A stretch of DNA of 64,000 bases from Emmonsiellopsis sp. PD_33 (taxonomy: Eukaryota; Ascomycota; Eurotiomycetes; Onygenales; Ajellomycetaceae): positions 53,733 through 117,732 of the forward strand of contig JANTQF010000091.1 in NCBI GenBank assembly GCA_032988165.1, written 5' to 3'. The position numbers and the translations under genes were made by a program. Below the pieces are notes generated by a model. That model had not been told where the DNA came from and did no database searches. It was given only the letters and a program-made list of their open reading frames with translations. This document shows positions 22,850 to 35,955 of this stretch, one piece after another (positions within the stretch are counted from its first letter, which is position 1; each line of letters opens with the position of its first letter).

Positions 22850-25796
22850 CCAGGAGTGTGAGCTGCTGATCAAAATCCTGCTTAGACAGAAGAAGGTATT
22901 AGTATGGAGCTTCAGTGATTGTGGAAAACTAGCTGAAAAGATCTCTCCACTGATTAAGATTCATGCTGTTGAGCATGAAGTATGGTAGGCCCCTAGGTTT
23001 CCTGTTCCTTAAAAGTTACTACTGACAGTCATAGAAATACTTCACAAGTAAGTCAACTTCAGCATCTTCAAACATTGTCACAATCTATATCAGAATAAAT
23101 GGTTCCTCATCAAGAAGAAGGAGTCTGAGAAATACCAAATCATCAATGCCTGCATGGATATAAATGCCATTATAGTTCAGAATGCCTATATCCCTCCCAG
23201 TGCTAATGCTTTTGCAGAAGATTTTGCTGGGCAAGTCATCACCAGCATGATGGATTTCTTTTCTGGATACAATCAGATCACTTTGCATGAGGATAGCTAC
23301 AATATGATTATCTTTCAAACCCTGATTGACCTTCTTCACCAGACAATATTACTGTAGGGTGCCATGAATTCTATTACTGTCTTCTGCTAAGTCATAGCTC
23401 ACATTCTCCATTTAAATATTCTCTACCAGGCAGATAATTTCATGGACAACATTGGTGTGAAGGGTCTATAATCTCAGTACAACAATAAAGAGGTCATGCC
23501 AGGAATTCACCAGTTTATTTTGAAGTATCTTTAAAACCTGAATCAGACTCTGATCAGCATCAAGCTTTTAAACACATGCATCCAGATTGCAAAATCTGAG
23601 TTCAGCTGCTCCAGCATGATTCTTATTGGATATGTCATCAATACTGACAGACATCACTCTGAGGCCACCAAAATTATCAAAATCATTGAGTGGCCTGAAT
23701 CAACTGAAATCACTAGGGCTCATGCCTTCATCAGCATTTGTGTGTATTATTGCATCTGGATTCCAAACTTTACCCTCATTTCCAACCCAATCTATTCACT
23801 ATTCAAGAAAAATGCCTTTTTCATCTGGGGACCTGAGCAATTGAATGCCATGTCAGTCCTGAAGATAGCACTGATGACTGCTCCTGCTCTGCACTGCATT
23901 GATTATTCTGATGATACTGGGGATATCATGGTCACAACTGATGCCAGCAAGCATGACTGGGAAGGAATACTGAGCCAGTAAGATGTTGGGAACAGAAAGC
24001 TTCATCCCTATCAGTATGAAAGTGGGATTTGAAGCTCAGCAGAAGCAAAGTATGATGCAGGAAAGTAAGAGTGCTGAGCCATCCTCAAAATGTTGAAGAA
24101 ATGCTAATATTATCTGTATGATATTCACTTCATTCTTGAAACTAATGTAAAAACCTTGGTCACTCAGCTCAACCAAACAGCTACTAATCTTCCTGGTGCT
24201 CTGGTAATCAACTGGCTCACCTGGATTCAGATGTTTGATTTTAATGTTTGTCACATTTCTGGATAGATTCATAGCACTACTAATGGTCTTTCTTGATGAC
24301 TACCTGCTGATGGTGAGATGCCTGAGGATCAAGATATCAATGAATTCATTGAGGTGGAGCTTAATTGTGTCAGTGTGGCTTCTGCCACTATCCCTAACTT
24401 TGATGTTCCTGATGATGCTAACAGTGAAGAATTCCATGTTCTTTTACCATCCTATTCTAACTGCAGCAAATCAATTGCCAGATATCTTACCACTCTGAGG
24501 AGGCCTGCTGATATCCCTCATAAGGTTTTCCCAAAATGGTGCAAGCATGCACTGAACTATGTGGTGCATGAATAACATCTGTTTTGCCAGTTAGGTAAAG
24601 GGATTCTGCTGAGGCATGTAATGGACAATCTAGATGAGCAGAAGGAAATCATTGCTCAGATACATGACAAGTCAGATCATAAAGGCTGCAAGGCAATCAA
24701 CCATAAGGTCTCTCAGTGATATTAGTGGGAAGGCCTATTTACCAATGTCAAGGCATATTGTAAGAGATGCTGTGAGTGCCAGTTCTAGGAAAGTGACTGC
24801 CTTGAAGAGTCACTGTATCCAACTCATCACAACTATCTGTGGGATAAGTGGTGTATTAATGTCATCAAGTTTCCAAAGAACCAGGAGAAATTGTGTGCAG
24901 TTATTGCTCAGAATGACCTCACTGGCTGGGTTAAAGGCTGGCCCCTTGCACATGCTAAGGCTGAACACATGGCATAATTCATTTATAAGGATATCATATG
25001 CTAACATGGCTGTTTCCAAGAAATGGTTTGTGACAGTGGCCCAGAAAATCAGAAGTGGACCAGGATTCTCACCATTAAGTATCATGTCAGGTAAATAATA
25101 ATTTCACCATACAATGCAAAAGTAAATGGCATGATTGAACATGGCCACCACTCTATTTCAGATGCACTGGCAAAGCTTGCTGCAGATAGGAGGAATTGAG
25201 TTAACTATTTCCACTCAGCACTGTGGGCAGACCATATCTCCATTCAATAATCAACAGGTGAAACACTATTCCATCTGCAATATGATTATGATGCTATCCT
25301 CCCTGTTGAGTTTGAGGTTCCAACATGGCAAACACTTTCATGGCATATCATTCACTCTCATGCCAACTTAATATACATGCAGATTCAACAGTTGGAGAGG
25401 CAGGATGAGAATCTAGAGGAGGCAGTCTTTCACCTGCAGCACACACAAGAGAAGAATCAGAATCTATTCAATAAAATCAAGCAGTTAGTATGCAATCCAG
25501 TTCAGATGGGAGATCTCATCCTTCTGCATGACACTAAAATAGAGACATCCTATTCTATTAAACTTAACTTCCAATGATTGGGTCCATATCATGTATAAGA
25601 AGCAAACCACAAGAAAGGCACTTACCACCTTAAAGAACTGGATGGCACATCATTCCACAACATCACTGTAGGCAACCAGATAAAGAAATTTTACCTTCAT
25701 GATAATCAAATGCCAGCAGTGTTAGATAATACAGATCCAGTGGAGGATAGCAATGAGGAGAAAGAAGATGTGGGTGAGGGAGAGGATGCTTTGTAA
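22850..25796 (+). pseudogene. Element A RT, RNase H and integrase (decayed)
   Basis: One frame read through stops. RT: NKWFLIKKKESEKYQIINAC, IPPSANAFAEDFAGQVITSM, DFFSGYNQITLHE (about 23,090-23,330), then NFMDNIGVKG where FLDDVGVKG is expected. RNase H-like tether: PIYSLFKKNAFFIWGPEQLNAM, GDIMVTTDASKHDWEGILSQ (about 23,790-23,980). Integrase: an H...H...CCEC zinc domain (about 24,660-24,790), then a DDE core with VIAQNDLTGWVKGW, MVCDSGPENQKW and AKVNGMIEHGHHS (about 24,890-25,150). It ends EGEDAL at a TAA at 25,794-25,796. This is the common fungal Gypsy type; no chromodomain was seen. Confidence 0.88.
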
Positions 25797-26234
25797 TCTC
25801 TAATTCCTCATAATAAAAATTTTACAGTTATTGTCTGACTATCATGTTCATTTCCTTATTCCATTCATTCTTTCTTTATTTCCTTTATTTAGCTGTATCC
25901 ACTCATCAGTTTATTTCCTTTATTAGTTGTCTCTTTATGATTCAAATGCAGGTATGAGTAGCATACTAGGATCTAAATGCATCTTCACATTTCTTTGCAA
26001 TTTTCTTTATTTCTTTCATTTTATGGCAGTATACCTATCTCATTCTCTCATTTTGCTGGCCACAGCCACCTTTTGCATTCTACATTTGAAAAACCATAAG
26101 AACACACTCTGCCCTGCATTCTCCTTCACTTCTCCCTCATCATTATCACAGATATCTTAGCCTTACCTTCAAACCAACTTATACATCTCACAACAACACT
26201 ACATCTACAATTTCCCTTACTACCTTCCTGCAAA

Positions 26235-28940
26235 ATGTCAAACCACCAAAATCTGCATGCCCTGGCCTCAAAGCCTACCAACTCCCTTGCCTTGGTCAAA
26301 TATGAGAAGAGAAAGCTGTCAACCACCAAGGAGATTCAGGATTATATTAATACTCTTGACAGGCATGCAGCTCTGCATTACCAGGTCCAGTGTGAAATTG
26401 CCAATCTGATCATGAGCAGGCATGAAGATAGGGAGGAGGAGGTGGCTGTATATTTCAAATGAATGAAGGAGGATAGGGCCTAGCAGGTAGTGGTGTCTGA
26501 GGCTGACTTCTACCACCAGACAGAGGAGATCCATTGCATGGTAGAGACAGTCAGGGTTTGCTAAAATCACACTTCAGAGGAATATAAAACTTGTGTGGAA
26601 TGCTGGGGGAAGGCCATTACTGATGAATTCTAACTGATGCTGAAGAAAAATAAATGATATAGATGTACAGTAACCCTCATAAGGAATTATGACTATCTAT
26701 CTGTAGTAGGGAGAATTAACCAGGCAATGTGAATTTAGCTGTCTCAAAATCCTGGGAGGGGTAAAAAGCTTCATAAGGAACTGATGCTTTCAGACCTTGA
26801 AAATGCCTCCAGGCCAGATTTTGTTGGGCCTCCATTGGATATGGAAGCCATCCATGCTACTGAGCTTTATATTAGTCCTGGTGGAATTCTTGCTGTAGGT
26901 ACCCTACTATCTCTCCCTGCACCTACTGATCCTCAACCTCTAATTCCTCTATCTTCATCCTCTCAAAATCTTCAGCCTCAGCCTCCTCCAACTTCACTAC
27001 ATAATTCCCATATGACTAGCCAAATGCCTCTGCCTTCTCCTCACCCTCCTCAGGATAATCACTACCATTCTGGATCAGTTCTGATGTCTCCTTCTGCTTT
27101 CTTGCCTAGCACTTCTTGAAACCCTGGCCCTGGTTCATCTGCCCCTCACTCATGACATGTCTCTAGCCAATCAGTTTCATTAATAGCTACCTCCCTGTTT
27201 AATGTCAGCCTCTCCTGTTTCATCAGCCTTTCACCAGAAGAGATGGCAGAGCTTGAGAATCAAAATGCTAACAAGGAGGATCCTGACATTGCTGAAGCTG
27301 TTGAAAAGTATTAGGAGACTAGTCATCATAGATGTACATGTTATTAGAATGTCAAGTCTGCCTTGAAAGCTCAGCTCAATGATGTGAAGGAGCTGAATGA
27401 TAGCTAGCTTGTCAAGCTTCTGAATTAGCTTATAAAGCTATTATCCCCTTTTCCTTTGTACTATCACCATGCCATCAATCTTGGAGGGAAAATTGGTTTG
27501 CTGACTCAGGGTTTGGACCAGGCAGCTTTGACATTCAGGCTCAAGGCTGTCATTAATAGCCACAGAAATCTTGGTTGGATCCACACTGCTAATAGCACTT
27601 TTCATTATTTTCATAAAGGGCACTACCCTGCCTGCCCAGAGGATCTTCTTCAGATATATCACATGAAGCACACTGCCCTCCCTTTTATTACTCCATCAAA
27701 CTGGGCAAGCATGTTGAAGAACCTTGGCCTGAGAGGCATAAATGTAGACCTCACACTGAATGGCTGGAATGTAGATGGCTCTTTATCTCTTCTGATTTTC
27801 TTCTAGCTCTAAATGAAAATGGCTGGGGGAAGTGTGCCCACTGCATATAACACACTTGAAAAGATGGCAGCACATAAATGGGACATGTACTCATTCCATC
27901 AGTGAAAGGATCAGAAGTCACTGGGGTGGCTCTGCACAATGCTCTATGAAATCATTCAGCAGATAATTCATCAGGACCCAGTTTACTATGCCTGGTATGT
28001 TACTCTTTGTCTGGATCACCAGACATAGCTCATCTCCTACTCTTATTACATCAAGTTCACCAGAAAGAGGGATAGCATATTTTTCCAGCATATTAATGTC
28101 AACATTCAACACCTCACTGAGGAGAACCACAGCACAAACATGATCCAAGGGTCTGTCAGCATGATAAATGAGGATCATGCAAACTACACAACTGTGGTCC
28201 CTGATATGCATCACTGTGTCTCTGAGTGGAATTGCTAGCTTCATGGAAGGGGGTTTTCAGATGGCAGAATTGTTCAGGATGTCTCCCTGCAGATGCTCAC
28301 TAATCAAAATTTGCAGGATTTTAAGATCAGCTGGAAGACTATTTCTTGCAAGCAGGGAGATGCACAGATCACTATGCTGCACATTCCCTATGAGAGCACA
28401 GGCCTGGCTATAATTGAGCAGAGAATGATGCTTTCATAGTTCATTGGGATTCAGAAAAATAGTAAGTCTTTGGAAGTTCTAGAGAGCAGCACATGAGAAC
28501 AGCTCTCACAGGTGAATTAAGATCTCATACATGGATCTTCAACACCCTCCAGCCTGCTCATTCTGTATAGCAGCATTTCTTATCACTTTCCTGCCACTAT
28601 AGCTGTAATGGGTCTTGGTGCACTTTCTGAAGCTTTGATTGGATATTAGTAATAGGATGATCTTCTGATCCAGAGAGAGCAGTAGATTCTTTTTGACCTG
28701 GTGCCTGATCAGCCAGCCAAGGATTACATTCTGGCCTGGCACAAGAGAGCTGTGAGAGCTGCAGTTCATACCTTTATAACTATGATGAACACTGAGAAAC
28801 AGCTGTTTGGCCAGCAGAGTTTCTTTTACTGCTACTATAATAACATTTCTCTTAATTCTATCATCAGTGATTGCATAGCTGCAGAAGAAGACACCATTGG
28901 GATCCCAGTTTACAGTTGCAAGAAGATAGATGTCAGCTAG
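26235..28940 (+). pseudogene. Element A third reading frame, possible 2OG/Fe(II) dioxygenase-like domain
   Basis: About 900 codons after the integrase, decayed by stops. The N-terminal part (26,235-26,700) looks helical and charged. A Pro/Ser/Gln-rich linker lies at about 26,900-27,120. A conserved-looking block follows at 27,456-27,806 (HHAINLGGKIGLLTQGLDQ, INVDLTLNGWN). After 27,900 another block reads FFQHINVNIQHLTEEN, then GSVSMINED, then TTVVPDMHHCVSEW. The order H-x-[D/N] (His codon 28,089), 40 residues, then a P-x-M-H (His codon 28,209) resembles the metal site of PhyH-type 2OG/Fe(II) oxygenases, with the Asp now Asn. The start and function are not certain. Open pieces of 116 and 111 codons remain. 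Confidence 0.45.
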
Positions 28941-29003
28941 CTAATCCAGCCAATCATAATTTCCTGCCCCAGGGCTGAGAAATGTTTCAGCCAATCAGAG
29001 CCT
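28938..29003 (+). repeat. CCAAT-containing direct repeat, copy 2 (element A)
   Basis: Second copy of the repeat at 22,337-22,400, with two CCAATCA motifs. It lies just beyond the end of the third frame. Confidence 0.55.
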
Positions 29004-30341
29004 ACCATTCTACCACAGTTGCTACCCTCACTGCTATTAGCACATATTTATTTTCCTTGCTGTGTCATTCAGTCTCTTTTCCTTCACAATTTCTGTGCTC
29101 TCTACCCTGCCCCTTTCATGCTGTGTTTCCTTCATGTCTTCCTTAGTTTCTTTTGTTTTCTATGCTTAGTCTGCTGCTGCTCTATGTTGATTTTTCTTAC
29201 TGTATCTATTTTCCTTTCTATGCTTGCTCATCTATATATATCTCACCCTGTATCTTCTGCTGCTGATTTTGCCTGTCATGTTTTCTTTCCCTCTGCTTTT
29301 TATTTTTCCTTGTGTCTCTTTCATCTTCATCCTTCACACCACTTACCTCAATCTTCATTCACCATTTATTGCTGGCTACCCTGCTTTCCTTGCAGTGAGA
29401 CCATGAATCTTATCACACATAAGATCATTAGCATAAAGCTATGCACTCACAGGCTGCCCTGCCTACATAGGGCATGCCCTTCCTTCATTGCTGACCTACT
29501 CATTCATTTCTCTAGGCCTCACTTCTGTCTAGTAGTTTATACATCCTAGGCCATACTCTGCCCTTCTCATCTAAAATCTCTCATCAATTCTATTTCAGCT
29601 TCAGTCTTCATCTCAGGCCATCAGGGCTGCCACCTCACAAATCTATAGTTCAAGCTGTTGATGAATCATACTGTCTGGGCCTCTACCTAAAATTGAAGCC
29701 AGCTACATTGACTGCATTTACTGCAGCCCAGAAAGAATCAGCTTTGAATTGTGCCTTCCTGCCCTCCAACAACCATCTCCATCCTTGGTTGAAGCTGGTT
29801 ACTCAGAACCCTCAGCAATGTCACTATTGAATGATGAAACAGCCCTAGGCTGCTACCATAAATGTACAACTATCAAATCAGGCAGCTCAGGGGCATTTCA
29901 TCTCAGAGGAACACACCATTCATGGCTGTGGCTGGCCACAAAAATTCTAGATGTCAAAATAGAAGGAGAATAAAAGCATTCTCTAGCACACTGAGGAATT
30001 CCAGCATGTGAATGGCAGGCTCTGTCCAGCACTCACACCAATGCAGCAGTACTCCTCACCCTGCCAACAATCAATGTCTGGAACTGGGATTGAACATATT
30101 GACTCTCACAGTAGAATTCATTCAATGCAGGACACCCTTTCATCTCACTAGCAGTCAACACAAAACTGAGATTGAACATATTATCCCACCCTCATTATTT
30201 AGGGCTATTTAATCCCTCATTCTGTTCCTGTTTCTTCCACACATTCCTTTTTGAGACAGCATATTCAGGGCCACTGCTCTCACTGCAAAATCAAGCCATT
30301 CTTTTATTCATCAGGTTGGTAAATCAGGGGGAGGGAAGATA
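29004..30341 (+). other. Element A 3' region, pyrimidine-rich
   Basis: Strongly C/T-rich on the plus strand at about 29,019-29,550, which produces a long hydrophobic open frame by composition alone. The rest has no recognisable coding sequence. It ends in the polypurine tract GGGGGAGGGAAGATA at about 30,326-30,341. Confidence 0.6.
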
Positions 30342-30659
30342 TATGGTGAGGATCCACTATCAGGTTAGATTAATTTTTTGCCAAGGCTTTCACCACCAAG
30401 TACAGCCATGAAGATAGATATTTTCCTTTCATTGCAAGACTTCATCTGTTCATTCATGGATTTCTCATGCATGTGTATGCTTCTTTGAGATAGATCTTTT
30501 GTTTCTTCTGTGTGTTACCTTATCATTCTATTGCTGTGTTGTTTTGTACTATAGATTACCAATACATTCCTCCACTTCAACATCAATATCAATTCTTTTC
30601 TTGTGTTTGCCACTGCCCTGTTCAGTGCCACCTGACACACACACTTCATCCCTGCTTCA
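30342..30659 (+). repeat. LTR-A, 3' LTR
   Basis: 318 bp, TATGGTGAGGATCCAC...CCCTGCTTCA, same length as the left LTR. It is followed by the TSD CCAC. Confidence 0.92.
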
Positions 30660-30663
30660 CCAC

Positions 30664-33600
30664 TAAGATCTGGGCAAGTACTAGCATACATTCCTCATCT
30701 AGCAAAACTACAGGTAATGTGAGTAAAATTATAATCATCTCAGAGGATTTCATAGAGTCTCCAACACCCCTGACTGATATTTATGGGCAAGCCAGGCATG
30801 ATATCTTGTCACATTACTATTTAAGGAACTTCTTACTTACAAGCATCATCATGCAGCCAGAGTCTACACATATTGACAGCAGCTTGAAGGCATCCTGGTA
30901 GAACACTATGATAGTAGCATATTTCTAGTTGCAGAATGTATAATCATATGGTATATCCAAATCAGCTGACCACTAGGATACTATTACTTATGATGTAAAG
31001 TCAGAGCTCACATGGAAGGCCTGTGGAGTTACTGTGCAAGTCTTTAGGTACTTATACAGATTGTTGTGTGAATTAAACATTTCACCACATTTATAATAGG
31101 TAGCTGTTGTGAGGTCCACATGGAATGTATTTACCTCTAGGTCATACATACCATTATTATATGACTACTCCTGTGGATCATTCATGGGCATTTCTGTGTT
31201 ATCATAGTAAGGATTGAACTCTGCCTCCTGGCCATATGAATCTTCTATAGACTCCTCTGATTCCTTGGGGTCAGCATGGAATGTCACTTGTTTGCATGGC
31301 TGCTGATTTCATAGCTGCCTATCAGGCAGATTAGCATTAGAAGTACCCTTAGATGCTAGTAGCTGGAGCTGTTACTTTAGAGCTGGCAGTTCAGAATAAT
31401 CTTACTGGGCTTTATCTTGATAGTTTCCATCATACTGATTGTAGTGGCCACTATATTAGTTGTTGTTGCTATCATATTAATTGTTATTCTCACTGTAGCT
31501 GCAGTACTGTCTATTAGCATAGTCCTGTGCTTAGTACCTGAGCTGATATTAGTAAGCAGGCTATTCAAACTAGCAGGAGTATGATCCTCTACTGCACTCA
31601 CAGTAATTACTTTAAGGAGTAAAGTTACTATAATAGGATCCACACTGGTTATATATACTGTTTATATATCAATCATTACTTGCAAATCAATCTATCCAGT
31701 TGGTCTACTTGCAGTGAATAATCTCTATAAATTCTTCAATGATTATGTTCTCTTTCAGCTCATCAATGGTTACTCACAGGGCAACATCCAGGTTATTCCA
31801 CACATGTAGGACTTGGGCATACTCAGTGTCTTCTTAGCTACAGTGTTTGGCAGCTGAGGACACATCTAGAATATAGGAGGTTAGACTGCACCTATCATAG
31901 AGATTCTGAAGTGAGTACTTCATCTTATTGAGCTTTCATAGTGCTTGGCTACTCTTAATGCAGAATCACCATTGGAGGATCTTAATCCACTCTTTTACCC
32001 CATTATTAGTAGTAATAAGATCTGTGCAGGTGATATCATTAAGTTTCTGATTCCATCAGGATTCTACCTCTCTCTTGAGGCATAAATTCAAGTTCTATTA
32101 GATTCTTGCCACATCTCTGGTTAGAGCAGCAATTTTAAGCTGATTGGTAAACACATGAACATCCTAGTAATAGATCTTATCCTTCTTGTTAATAATATTA
32201 TCACAGCCCCACAACATTGGTGCATCAGGGTAGAAAAAACCAATGTCCTGAGGTTTCCATAGAGTAGTCAAGGTTGATGGTGCAGGTAGAGGCTGCACTG
32301 GTAGCTAAGCTGATGCCAGTAGAGCAGCTGTGACTCTAGCATGAGAGAGTAGTTCTTATAGGGTTTGCATCTGATATAGGGTGAAACCTGTATCATCAGT
32401 AGATTCACCAGTGCCTGCAGCAGCTGAGGTGCTGTTCACATTTAATATATTATCTGGCTATTTAATAGATAGCAGCTGTGAGGATTACTCTTCATCAATT
32501 AAAGTTATATTTGAGGTTTCAGAAGACTTCATGAGCATTGGCTCCAGTGCTCTGCAAAATAATGTGCTGCTTGATACTGGGTTAATCTGCAAGAGTGGCT
32601 GAGCTGAACAGGGTAGGATGTTGCCCTCTAAGTATGGCTTTAGGCCTAGCAGAAGGTATATCTATCTTATTAGTAAAGTCTCAAAGAATGCTTCTTTTCA
32701 GTGGGTGAATATGTAGCTCTGCTTGAAACAGTCTGTGTGGTTATGAAATTTAAGAACTGCTTGATTAAGCAATGAGCAATTAATGGGCTAGTCTGATGAT
32801 ATCAGTGAGATCACCTGAGCATTCTTAGAACTTCCATGTGAATTGGCCTATGAGTGTGTATGCCCTTGTGGTTCTATAGATGCCTGCCTGGACTTAGATA
32901 GGGGGTTTAGGTGGGTAGTTTACTCAGTCACAAACATTACCCTTGTAATTATAGTGTCCTATAAAGAGTCATGATGAGGGAAGTTGGAGTTGAAATATTC
33001 AATAATCTGATGAGTAAGTTCTACTATTCAGATGTAAAAGGTCATTCTGTGGTTCTTTAGACACAAGAGCTGCTGATGTCAACAACTATTGTCAGATGGA
33101 ATGAGTCTTCTAAGAGGAAGAGTCTGCAGAAAAGTGCAGAAAGTAAGAAAGATATTATGCCATTTTAAGAACAAGAGCAGCTAGAAGATGTGTGCCAATG
33201 CAATAGATGCATATGCACTATGCCCTTTTAGGGAAAGGACTGTGGAAAATCTTGGAAAAACTCAAAAACTAGAAAGAGAGAAAGTACTTTTCAAGGGGAT
33301 AAAAAAGTGGGTAATTTCTGAGAAATGTATGGGGAATTTGTATGGGAGCTTTGAGCAGTTAATCCACAGGTAAATAGTGGTTTGGACACAGCACAATAAA
33401 TTTCTGTGATAGCAGCTCAGGATCAGGGGTAATGTAGTGAATGAAAGTAAGCAACTAAAATAGGTATAGTAGGGTAATTCCTATGGAAGTTCTATGGGTG
33501 GCTTGGGATTTTCTTGCTGGGTTCAGTGATCTAGGACAGACATCCATGGATTCACCAGGGGATCAAGCAAAGCAGTATGTGCAGAGAAAGACAAGAACAC

Positions 33601-33875
33601 AATTCAAATTAGAATTGTCTGTAATGAGGATGAAGCTATTCAGGTACTAGGTATAGAGAGCTGTCCATAAGGAGGATAAGGCCTGGGTAGGTATGACTTT
33701 TGGAGAAGAACAGTCCATGAAGCAGACAAGACAAGTAGAAGAGATAGAGAAGAGATGGGGACCTATTGAAGGAAAAGTAGAAGCAATGAGGGCAGGGAGA
33801 TATAATGATAACTCATTGTGAAAACTGGGGAACCCATGGAGAATCTTACATCTTTTGCAAAGACATGCTACTAAT
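30664..33875 (-). pseudogene. Element C gag and protease start (decayed)
   Basis: Minus-strand region between the C 5' LTR and the A insertion. Close to the A junction (about 30,850-30,880) it reads ICVDSGCMMMLVSKKFL, an intact retropepsin D-S-G, whose continuation VEVYVIDDLYINLLL is at 18,892 on the other side of A. Upstream is a gag-like region rich in Asn and Tyr codons (about 31,380-31,640) and acidic and helical pieces. The sequence next to the LTR (ATTAGTAGCATG) could be an iMet-type primer site (TGGTAGCA) with a G-to-A change. Confidence 0.75.
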
Positions 33876-34036
33876 TGTAATTGGGAAAACTTGAGATGAA
33901 AACATTGTGTAGAATAAGGTTGTCTTCTCTACATTCCTGGGCTATCTATGGCTATTTATACCACAGGGCCTGACTAAGCTATATAGGTGACTAAGCACCA
34001 TAGATATTCCATGGTGTGGAGCATGCACATGTAACA
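33876..34036 (-). repeat. LTR-C, 5' LTR
   Basis: 161 bp, TGTAATTGGG...GTAACA, identical in length to the copy at 11,279-11,439. Followed by the TSD TCACA. Confidence 0.92.
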
Positions 34037-34041
34037 TCACA

Positions 34042-34232
34042 GGAACAAAAGGTAGATATATGAATGATAATAGTATTTAAGTTAAGGATTTTATGAATGT
34101 GGGATCCTCACAATCTATATATCTATCTATGGTATGTGTGGTAAGGGCTCATTTATGAGCCCTAACCCTAAGGCTGATTTGTAGGCCTCAGTCTGAGGCC
34201 TAGGGGTGAGGAGTTCATATGGATTTCTTACA
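34042..34232 (-). repeat. LTR-B, 3' LTR, second fragment
   Basis: It continues the LTR broken at 11,278 and aligns with 52,125-52,315 to its end CTTACA. The adjacent inside sequence is a purine tract on the minus strand (AGAGAGAGAGAGG), as expected before a 3' LTR. Confidence 0.92.
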
Positions 34233-35955
34233 TACCTCTCTCTCTCTAGAGTTTTTGTCTGTAAAGACTAACTGAACTCAACCCATCATGGAGAGTCTTT
34301 CATCATGAGGGGAATCATTGTAGTAAAACTCACTAAAAACCCTTCATAAAGACATAAAAAACCTCAGAGAGGGCAAAAAATTCATTATTTTATGGGGAAA
34401 AGAGTCTTTCCACCCAGTCCCTTTTATCATGGGAGCTTATAAACTGCTTTCAGCTAGTTCCTGATAGTTCTTTCATTATTGTAAGGCCTATTTCTTGTAT
34501 GGAGAATTCATTGTCAGCTTCAGGCATTCACCTGGAAGCTTTGCAATAATGGAGATTTTCTCATGGAATTCCATTATAACCCCAGTCATTCATCTGGAGC
34601 TCTTGTGACAAGGCAAATTTCACAGCCATTCCCCTTCATAGTAGTTACTAGAACAATGAGGAGTTATGGAGACCTTTTCTCTCCTTCTTAAGAGTAGGAA
34701 ATCACCTATCTCACTGCTGACATCTAGAGCTATTCTTCTCTCTATAAGAATCTCCTTCTGCTCCTGCAAATTCAACTCTTTTAAAATCATCAACTATTAT
34801 AATCTTTTATAAATGCTTTTAACATCTATAAGAGCCTCTGTGTAAGCTGTCTGATCTCTGAATTCCTAGTTTTAGCTGACCTTTTCTATTTATAATAGTA
34901 TCACAAACTAATTTCCTTCCTTTATAAGAGTTTCTGATTCCCATGAAAACAACAAAATGTTGTTAAACCCAGCCTGTGAAGGTCATAATCATAGCTGTGG
35001 ATGCAGCAGACATGAGTATAGTACCTCTAAATGTGGTTATAGAAAAGCTGCTGCTGCTCCTAATGCTACTCCTACTGCTATCTAACTCTCAACTATTCTA
35101 TAGATAGTTCTGTAGAATCTGGTACTTAGTTCTACTAATCCTCTCTATTCTGTAAGTTATATCTATAACCTCTGATTCACATACATCACTAATATAGCTT
35201 AAGCTTCCAACTCAACCAGTAGTGCCTGTAAATCCCCACTGGTATAATGATCCTCTGCTGATTGTCTCTATAGATAAAGATGTCTTTATAGCCCTCCCCT
35301 GATGGGACTCTAAGCTTGTGTGTGTGGATGTGCACATCTGCAACCCCAACTGGCATGGGTAGTGAGTGCTAGGGATGCCTGTAAACCCCATAAACATGAA
35401 TAACAATAATAACTGAACTTCTCTTTGCAAGCTGAGCTGGGCAGGGGAGCCAGCACTCTACATGCTAATAATTGAGGAGATCATAATGATTACACAGCTG
35501 AGCTGATACATATAGCTCTATGAGAGCTACTTAGTCATATGTTCTAGGGGGAAGCCTTTATGGCCCTATGAAAACTGTGCACTGCCAGGGAGAATTCTGC
35601 TATGAGTAGTTTGCATTTCTAGGGGAATTAAGTAGAAGTACAACAACTACATTCAGTGTAGTCATATAGGGGCCTGCTCCTTTGAGTGTGAGCAGTTTTA
35701 GAAGTCATCACAGGGAATAGAGAGATAGAATATGGATTTCCCAATATTTTCTTTTCTTTTGTTAGCCTCTAAATTGTTCACAGCCTTTCCTTTTTTATTA
35801 GTAAAATGAGAATGAAATGATTTTATTTTCACTTTCTTAACTTATAGATCTTTTCCTTCTAGAGAGGACTCAGGGACTATTGTGGGCTGGGTCTGCAAGC
35901 CATAGTGTGAGTATGCTATAATAACTAGAGATTCTATGGAGCCTCAGGTTTATCT
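34233..35955 (-). other. Element B 3' internal region
   Basis: Between the B chromodomain and its 3' LTR. Decayed sequence without a recognised domain. It includes a short minus-strand open piece at 35,430-35,212 that may be residual coding or chance. Confidence 0.5.

Larger units (their letters stand above)
18893..30659 (+). mobile_element. Element A: complete Gypsy LTR retrotransposon, 11.8 kb
   Basis: It lies on the plus strand inside the C protease gene. It has 4-bp TSDs CCAC (18,889-18,892 and 30,660-30,663) and two 318-bp LTRs (18,893-19,210 and 30,342-30,659). Internal order: gag-protease (19,400-22,212), RT-RNase H-integrase (about 22,850-25,796), an extra long frame (26,235-28,940), a pyrimidine-rich 3' region, and a purine tract GGGGGAGGGAAGATA directly before the right LTR. 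It is the youngest insertion in its lineage of the nest. Confidence 0.92.
11279..34036 (-). mobile_element. Element C: Gypsy chromovirus (contains nested A)
   Basis: LTR retrotransposon on the minus strand, flanked by perfect 5-bp TSDs TCACA (11,274-11,278 and 34,037-34,041). Removing element A leaves about 11 kb. Order on the minus strand: 5' LTR (33,876-34,036), gag, protease split by A, RT, RNase H, integrase with chromodomain, then a long extra reading frame, and the 3' LTR (11,279-11,439). It is decayed throughout. Confidence 0.9.

Noticed and set aside
29019..29549. 176-codon hydrophobic open frame at the 3' end of element A
   Set aside because: The plus strand is so C/T-rich here that Leu, Phe, Ser and Cys codons arise by composition; no start context or homology, and it lies between ORF3 and the LTR.
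18893..30659. Element A with env-like third gene
   Set aside because: No signal peptide or membrane anchor was found in the third frame; the residues fit a soluble enzyme better, though not proven.
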